Shown here: positions 41,335 to 45,603 of the stretch, piece after piece
How the letters are laid out: each line of letters opens with the position of its first letter
Numbering within the stretch: the first letter of the stretch is position 1
Assembly: GCF_900112225.1 (NCBI RefSeq)
Contig: NZ_FOLD01000039.1
Location: 1-45,603 of the forward strand
Direction of reading: 5' to 3'
From: Massilia yuzhufengensis
GTDB taxonomy: Bacteria; Pseudomonadota; Gammaproteobacteria; Burkholderiales; Burkholderiaceae_D
Length of the DNA: 45,603 nucleotides
Made by a program: the position numbers and the translations under genes
Notes under the pieces: model-generated
What the model saw: the letters and a program-made list of their open reading frames with translations, nothing else
What the model was told of the DNA's origin: nothing
The model's database searches: none

Positions 41335-43365
41335 TCAGTGAAAGGCCAGTCCACCCTCCACGATGCGCGCGCCGCCAGGATGAAGCCTGCTTGATTCGGG
41401 CATGGCAATGCGCGGACCGGCTGCCCCCGCGCCGGCCATGCCTGCACCGCTACGCGCCGTATCCCTGCGCTGATTGTCGTAATCCACCACATGTTCGTTC
41501 GAGACCGGATCCGTGTGCCAGATCCGCAGCCCGAGCCGTGCCACCCCGCCCCTGCCTGCCGCGGCGCCCGTCGCTGCCAGGCTGAATTGATAGCCGGCGC
41601 GGCCGTTGACGGTGGCGCTGCCCTCGAACACGCCACGCCCGGACAGGCCGCCGGCCTGCCTGAGCGTGTCGCTGCGCAGGACCAGCCCGTCGATGGCGAA
41701 GTGGAACTGGCCGGTGCGCCCGGGGGATGCGATGAAGGCGAAGTGCGCGCGGCCAGAGTGGGCACTGTCGCTGCGTAGCGCCCCCAGCGGCGAATCGAGT
41801 TTTCCGTTGCCGGCCGCCACGCCGGTGGCGGGATCGTAGGCGACCACGATGCGGCCGGTCTCGGCGCTGCGTCCTGCGCGGTCGAGCACGGTGGCCTTGA
41901 TGACGTGGATGCCGGCAGTTTCATACCGGTGGCTGGCCCACGCACTGCCCAGGCCATTGCTCTCGTTCACCCTGGCCGCATGGCTGCCGCTGCCGTCGCC
42001 CCAGGACCAGGTGACGCTGCGAGTGCCGGTCCGGTCCTCGTCCACGAAGCCGAGCCTTGCTTGCACCGGTGCGCCCAGCCTGGCCAGGCCAGGCGCGGTG
42101 ATCGGGCCAAGCACAGGCGGGTACTGGCCCTTGCCGTCCTTGTGGCCTTGGACGGGCCGCAGCAACACCACGCCGGCGTTGGAGTTCGCCACGATGGCGC
42201 CGCTGTCGTTGATGGCCAGTGCGGTCTCCAGCACGAAACCGGGAGGCGGATGGCGCAGGCGCTTGTTCAGGTCCAGCATGCCCTGCTTGGCGCTCCAGAG
42301 GAAGGCGTGCGGCTCTTCCTTCCTGGTGTCGGCGTTGCCGACGATGGCGCCCTTGCTGTTGACGGCCTGCGCGCGCGAGCTGGTGCCACCCAGCGTGCCG
42401 ATGTCGAGCATGCCGGCGCCCTGGGTCCAGGACATTGCGTGCTGGACGCCGCCCAGCGTTTCGACGACGCCGGCGATGTGGGCGTTGGCGCTCATGGCGA
42501 TCACGGCCGAGGAGAGGCCGCCGGCGGTGCCGAGGTCGAGCATGCCGGTGCCCTGGGTCCAGAAGAAAGCGTGGTTGATAAAACCGGGCAAGCTGACGGT
42601 ACCGGAAACCTGCCCGGCGGCGCCCACCGCACGCGGCAGCGAAAAACTGCTGCCGAGCGTGTCGATATCGACCAGGCCCTCCAGGGCCGTCCAGCGGAAC
42701 GCATGGCGGTCGAAGGCCGGGGTGCTGGACTGGCCGGCGATGAGGCCGGCATCGTTGAGGGCGTCCGCGGCGGAGAAGCTGGCAATGCCGGCCCCGAAGG
42801 AGCCCAGGTTTTCCATGCCGCCCACCAGGGTCCAGCGGAAGGCGCGCGGCGGGACGCCCGGCACGCCTTCGGACATGCCCACCACCACGCCGACGTTGTT
42901 GATGGCCGTGGCGCCGGAATTGGCGGCGCCCGGCAGCACGCCGATGTCGAGCATGCCGCCACCGAGGGTCCAGACGAAGGCGTGCTCGTTGCCACCCGGG
43001 ATGGTGGAGCGTCCCGTGACCTGGCCGGCGTTGTTCAGGGCAACCGCGTAGGTATCGGTGCCGCCCAGGTCGCCGATGTCGTGCAGCACGGCGCCGTCAT
43101 AAAAATAACCGCGCGGCGGGCCCATGCCCATGCGCACCGAGTACGCGACCTGGCCGCTGGCGTTGATCCTTGGAAGCGCAGAAAACTCGCCCGCGTTCAG
43201 GTTGACGATGCGGTAGCTGGTCTTGTGGCCGTGCTTGCCGCCAGCCTGCGCGTCCTGTGCCGGCGCCGCCGCGGCCGCACCCGTGATCGCCAGGAAGGCG
43301 AGCAGGCATGGCAGGCGGCGGATGCCGCGCCCGCGTCGAGCGCCGTTTTCGTGTATGCGTCGCAT
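41335..43365 (-). CDS. HAF-repeat and PKD domain exported protein
   Basis: Protein of 676 residues with a signal-like N-terminus (LPCLLAFLAITGAAAAAPAQ). Residues about 60-390 hold seven or so copies of a 45-residue repeat with the core HAFxWT followed by GGM/GTGML-DIG-LGG, as in EHAFVWTLGGGMLDIGVL, HAFFWTQGTGMLDLGT and HAFLWSAKQGMLDLNK: the extracellular HAF repeat. A PKD-like domain follows (SVTWSWGDGSGSHAARVN, ASHRYETAGIHVIKATVLD). The C-terminal 170 residues have a beta-rich region (FHFAIDGLVLRSDTL, YQFSLAATG). The family occurs on surface-exposed proteins; substrate or partner unknown. Confidence 0.85.
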   Translation of the reverse strand: MRRIHENGARRGRGIRRLPCLLAFLAITGAAAAAPAQDAQAGGKHGHKTSYRIVNLNAGEFSALPRINASGQVAYSVRMGMGPPRGYFYDGAVLHDIGDLGGTDTYAVALNNAGQVTGRSTIPGGNEHAFVWTLGGGMLDIGVLPGAANSGATAINNVGVVVGMSEGVPGVPPRAFRWTLVGGMENLGSFGAGIASFSAADALNDAGLIAGQSSTPAFDRHAFRWTALEGLVDIDTLGSSFSLPRAVGAAGQVSGTVSLPGFINHAFFWTQGTGMLDLGTAGGLSSAVIAMSANAHIAGVVETLGGVQHAMSWTQGAGMLDIGTLGGTSSRAQAVNSKGAIVGNADTRKEEPHAFLWSAKQGMLDLNKRLRHPPPGFVLETALAINDSGAIVANSNAGVVLLRPVQGHKDGKGQYPPVLGPITAPGLARLGAPVQARLGFVDEDRTGTRSVTWSWGDGSGSHAARVNESNGLGSAWASHRYETAGIHVIKATVLDRAGRSAETGRIVVAYDPATGVAAGNGKLDSPLGALRSDSAHSGRAHFAFIASPGRTGQFHFAIDGLVLRSDTLRQAGGLSGRGVFEGSATVNGRAGYQFSLAATGAAAGRGGVARLGLRIWHTDPVSNEHVVDYDNQRRDTARSGAGMAGAGAAGPRIAMPESSRLHPGGARIVEGGLAFH

Positions 43366-43551
43366 GTTTTTGCTCCCGGCAAGTCATGATGGACCCGCTG
43401 TGCCGGGTCGACGGGAAGATCATGCAACGCGATGGGGCTGTGCGGATTGCCGCACACGTGGAATCCGGTGCAGGTGTGGGCCAGATCAAGCATGCCTGCC
43501 TGCCGGGTGAACGGCGAGCAGCAAACACAGTCAGGCAGCAGATGCCTGCGG

Positions 43552-44421
43552 CTAATGGACGAGGCCGGCCTGCTTGGTCAGCACCACTTCCAGGTATTCC
43601 GCCGGAATCACCAGCGAAGACTGCCCGGCCTTGTTGGCGCTCTCGAGCACTTCGATCAGGTCCTGTTCCAGGGCCGCCTTGCGCTGCTCGTCCAGCGCGC
43701 GGAAGGCCATATGGACCGGGCCGTAGAAATCGCGGAACACCTGCAGCATGTGGGCCGAGGACGCGTAGCGGAAATGGAAGATCTTGCGGTTCAGGCGGAG
43801 TTCGCCGGCCTGCTTGCCGAACAGTTCGCGCACATGCGCCTCGGTGCCCCACATCAGGGGCGACTGGATGCCGGCCGGGGGCGGCACGTGCTTGCCGACT
43901 GTCCTGAACATCTGGCCAAGGAAGCCTTCCGGTGTCCAGTTGGCGAAGGCGATGCGCCCGCCGCCGCGCACCACCCGCAGCATTTCGCCGGCGCAGCGCG
44001 CATGGTCGGGCGTGAACATGACGCCAAAGGTGGACAGCGCCGCGTCGAAGCTGGCGTCTGGGAAAGGCAGGGCTTCGGCATCGGCTTCGCGGAATTCGAC
44101 CTGCAGGCCTTCGGCCGCCGCGCGCTGGCGTCCCTTGTCCAGCAGGGCCGGCACGTAGTCGGTCGAGGTCACGCGCGCGAACCGGCGCGCGGCGGCCAGG
44201 GTGGCGTTGCCGTTGCCGGCGGCGATATCGATGACGCGCTCGCCGGCGCGGATGTCGGCCGCCTCCGCCAGCGACTCGCCGACGATCTGCAGCGTCACCC
44301 CGATGATGGCAAAGTCGCCGCTGGCCCAGGTCGCCTGCTGGCGCTGCTTGATGGCTGCGAAATCCGGCCCGCCCGCGTCGGGCTGGCGCTGCGCAGGTGT
44401 GGAAGGGATAGCTTGGGTCAT
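43552..44421 (-). CDS. class I SAM-dependent methyltransferase (UbiE-like)
   Basis: Methyltransferase of 289 residues. SAM-binding motif I is VIDIAAGNGNATLAAARRF, then TSTDYVPALLDKGR, EALPFPDASFDAALSTFGVM (motif III region) and MLRVVRGGGRIAFANWTPEG. This arrangement is that of the Methyltransf_11 group, like UbiE or small-molecule methyltransferases; the substrate is not clear. GAGGAG stands before the ATG. Its end is about 185 bases from the HAF-protein gene. Confidence 0.9.
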   Translation of the reverse strand: MTQAIPSTPAQRQPDAGGPDFAAIKQRQQATWASGDFAIIGVTLQIVGESLAEAADIRAGERVIDIAAGNGNATLAAARRFARVTSTDYVPALLDKGRQRAAAEGLQVEFREADAEALPFPDASFDAALSTFGVMFTPDHARCAGEMLRVVRGGGRIAFANWTPEGFLGQMFRTVGKHVPPPAGIQSPLMWGTEAHVRELFGKQAGELRLNRKIFHFRYASSAHMLQVFRDFYGPVHMAFRALDEQRKAALEQDLIEVLESANKAGQSSLVIPAEYLEVVLTKQAGLVH

Positions 44422-44654
44422 GGCAGGTCTCCTCGGAAGTTCCCGACAGCGGGACAGGATTGGACAAAACGCCGACGAAAAAGATCGCCCCGTTCCGGCT
44501 GGCGCCGCATGCGCTCGTGCGTGCGCACGGTAGGACGGCGCCGGTGCGCCGGGTATCTGGAACCGGGGATATACTGGGTTATAGCCTGACCGACATGCAC
44601 ATGCAAATAGAGATGCGCAATCGGCCTCCGGTCAAGAGCGCTCCTGCTCGACCA

Positions 44655-44660
44655 TATAAT
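44655..44660 (+). promoter_or_regulatory. -10 box of the host-attachment-like gene
   Basis: TATAAT, 29 bases before the ATG at 44690, in an AT-rich patch. The -35 (TCAAGA at 17 bases) is weak. AGGGGG follows as ribosome-binding site. Confidence 0.5.
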
Positions 44661-44689
44661 TAACAATCACCATTCTGACAGGGGGTAGC

Positions 44690-45196
44690 ATGCCAACAAC
44701 CTGGATTCTTTCGGCCAATTCGGGCCGTGCGAGGTTCTTTTCGGAGACCGACGCGAACCAGCCACTGCAAGAAATCGACGACATGGTCAATGCCGCTGCG
44801 CAACTGCGCACGCAGGACACCGAGACCGACCGGCTCGATCCGATCTCGGCCTCGAGCAGCCGCCACGGCATTGGCGGATCGGAAGGGGCCGGCAGGGACC
44901 ACCAGTCCAAGGCCGGGGCGCCGGGCAAGCAGTACGAGCCGGCGCAAACGCCCGCGCAGCACCAGGCCGAGCTGTTCGCCAAGGACGTCGCGCACTACCT
45001 GCTGAAGGCGCACCAGGACGGCCGTTACCAGTCATTGATCATTTCGGCTGCACCAGAGTTCCTCGGCGTACTGCGCCAGAACCTGGACCAGCAGGTGAAG
45101 GGGCTGGTCAAGTCCGAGTTCAACAAGGACTACACCCATTCCAATGCGCAGCAGTTGCGCGAGCAGTTGCACGCGCAACAGGCCAAGGCCGAGTAA
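44690..45196 (+). CDS. host attachment family protein
   Basis: Protein of 168 residues that matches the family annotated as required for attachment to host cells (AtsE-like), with MPTTWILSANSGRARFFSET at the N-terminus, AQHQAELFAKDVAHYLLKAH, then SLIISAAPEFLGVLRQNLDQ and VKSEFNKDYTHSNAQQLREQ. The fold resembles release-factor/eRF1-like domains in this family; despite the name, a role in attachment is not shown for most members. It is followed by a strong terminator and by the transposase fragment. Confidence 0.88.
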   Translation: MPTTWILSANSGRARFFSETDANQPLQEIDDMVNAAAQLRTQDTETDRLDPISASSSRHGIGGSEGAGRDHQSKAGAPGKQYEPAQTPAQHQAELFAKDVAHYLLKAHQDGRYQSLIISAAPEFLGVLRQNLDQQVKGLVKSEFNKDYTHSNAQQLREQLHAQQAKAE

Positions 45197-45220
45197 GCGG
45201 GCTTCACACTCTCAAGGATG

Positions 45221-45249
45221 CGCCAGCCACTGCGGCTGGCGTTTTTTTT
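45221..45249 (+). terminator. terminator of the host-attachment-like gene
   Basis: Stem CGCCAGCC/GGCTGGCG with loop ACTGC, followed by eight T (45242-45249). The T run directly abuts the probable end of an IS element. Confidence 0.93.
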
Positions 45250-45603
45250 GGCGCTGTCACCCTTTGCTATGGATGGGTTTGATTGCCAGGCGCAGCAATC
45301 CCTCGGCAGACGTGACGCGCCCGCCATCGAGCGCCCTGCGCCAGCCCAGGTAATTCGGCAGGTAGCGCGACGCGACGCCGTGGAAGCGCGCCAGCCAGTC
45401 GCGCAGGCGGCGGTGATAGGCATTCACGTTCTGGACATGGATGGCGCCTTCGCTGCTGCGCCGCACCCGCTCGCCGGCGCGCAGGTTGACGTACTGGTGG
45501 GCGATGCCGTGGCGCCGGCTGAACGCCCGGTAGGCCGCGTTGGCGTCGGTTACCAGCAGCACTTGGGGATCGAGCATCGGTAACAGGTGCCGTTCGAGCT
45601 GGA
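45250..45603 (-). mobile_element. IS1595-type insertion sequence, partial
   Basis: The 3' end of an insertion sequence, cut by the right edge of the window. It contains the C-terminal half of a transposase, whose stop codon is only seven bases from the proposed outer end at 45250 (beginning GCGCTGTCACC on the plus strand). The eight T just outside are a possible 8-base target duplication, the length reported for the IS1595 family. The other end is not visible, so this cannot be confirmed. Confidence 0.7.
45257..45603 (-). CDS. IS1595 family transposase, partial
   Basis: C-terminal part (about 115 residues visible) of a DDE transposase of the ISXO2/IS1595 type. VLLVTDANAAYRAFSRRHGI holds one catalytic Asp; VNLRAGERVRRSSEGAIHVQ and then NVNAYHRRLRDWLARFHGVA, SRYLPNYLGWRR are characteristic of the family. 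The frame continues past 45603 (QLERHLLPMLDPQ), so the N-terminus, including the other catalytic residues, lies outside the window. No frameshift or stop is seen in the visible part. Confidence 0.88.
   Translation of the reverse strand, partial: QLERHLLPMLDPQVLLVTDANAAYRAFSRRHGIAHQYVNLRAGERVRRSSEGAIHVQNVNAYHRRLRDWLARFHGVASRYLPNYLGWRRALDGGRVTSAEGLLRLAIKPIHSKG

Noticed and set aside
44460..44663. 67-codon plus-strand frame before the host-attachment gene
   Set aside because: No ribosome-binding site, no recognisable domain, and it spans the probable promoter of the next gene.

Overview
The window looks like chromosomal DNA of a high-GC betaproteobacterium of the Oxalobacteraceae (Massilia/Telluria/Janthinobacterium type). 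This is inferred from gene content and order (rpe-gph-trpL-trpE-trpG-trpD-lysE-trpC; ubiH-like next to a DsbC-like gene; mltA/apaG near rpe) and from protein character. No database search was possible. Everything below comes from reading the sequence and from knowledge of the named families.

Layout. (1) 1-300: promoter and leader of an rRNA operon that runs leftwards out of the window. (2) 304-5763: clsC-type phospholipase D and an enoyl-CoA hydratase in one operon, an MFS exporter, lytic transglycosylase mltA, a 43-residue membrane protein and apaG. (3) 5932-12264: rpe and gph, then a trp operon headed by a complete attenuator (28-residue leader peptide with four Trp codons plus terminator). 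A LysE-type exporter sits between trpD and trpC. Two REP-like inverted-repeat doublets lie after trpG and after trpC. (4) 12538-21563: TonB-C lipoprotein, M20 hydrolase, M61 peptidase with PDZ domain, a Mo-hydroxylase set (MocA-like, large subunit, 2Fe-2S subunit), a DsbC-like protein and a UbiH-type hydroxylase.

(5) 21675-33085: an intact tRNA-Phe is followed 11.3 kb later by a direct repeat of its 3' half and of its terminator, the layout of an integrated island, but with no integrase inside. The interval carries a SOUL protein, a TolC-HlyD-permease-permease export operon without an ATPase, LysR/VOC divergent genes, and a NemR-like repressor with two matching operators in front of yqhD-curA-DJ-1 genes. 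The last group looks like one reactive-aldehyde/electrophile defence regulon.

(6) 33156-45603: a membrane protein, a DUF937-OmpA fusion, a fasciclin protein, a very acidic protein that resembles J-domain proteins but lacks HPD, two NTF2-like proteins of 147 residues, an M13 peptidase, an orphan LivJ-type binding protein, a HAF-repeat/PKD protein, a methyltransferase, a host-attachment-like protein, and the 3' part of an IS1595-type transposase cut by the window edge.

Most genes are ordinary housekeeping or accessory genes. The parts most worth a second look are the tRNA-Phe-bounded interval with its NemR-like regulon and ATPase-less exporter, the trp attenuator with the embedded exporter, and the HPD-less J-like protein.
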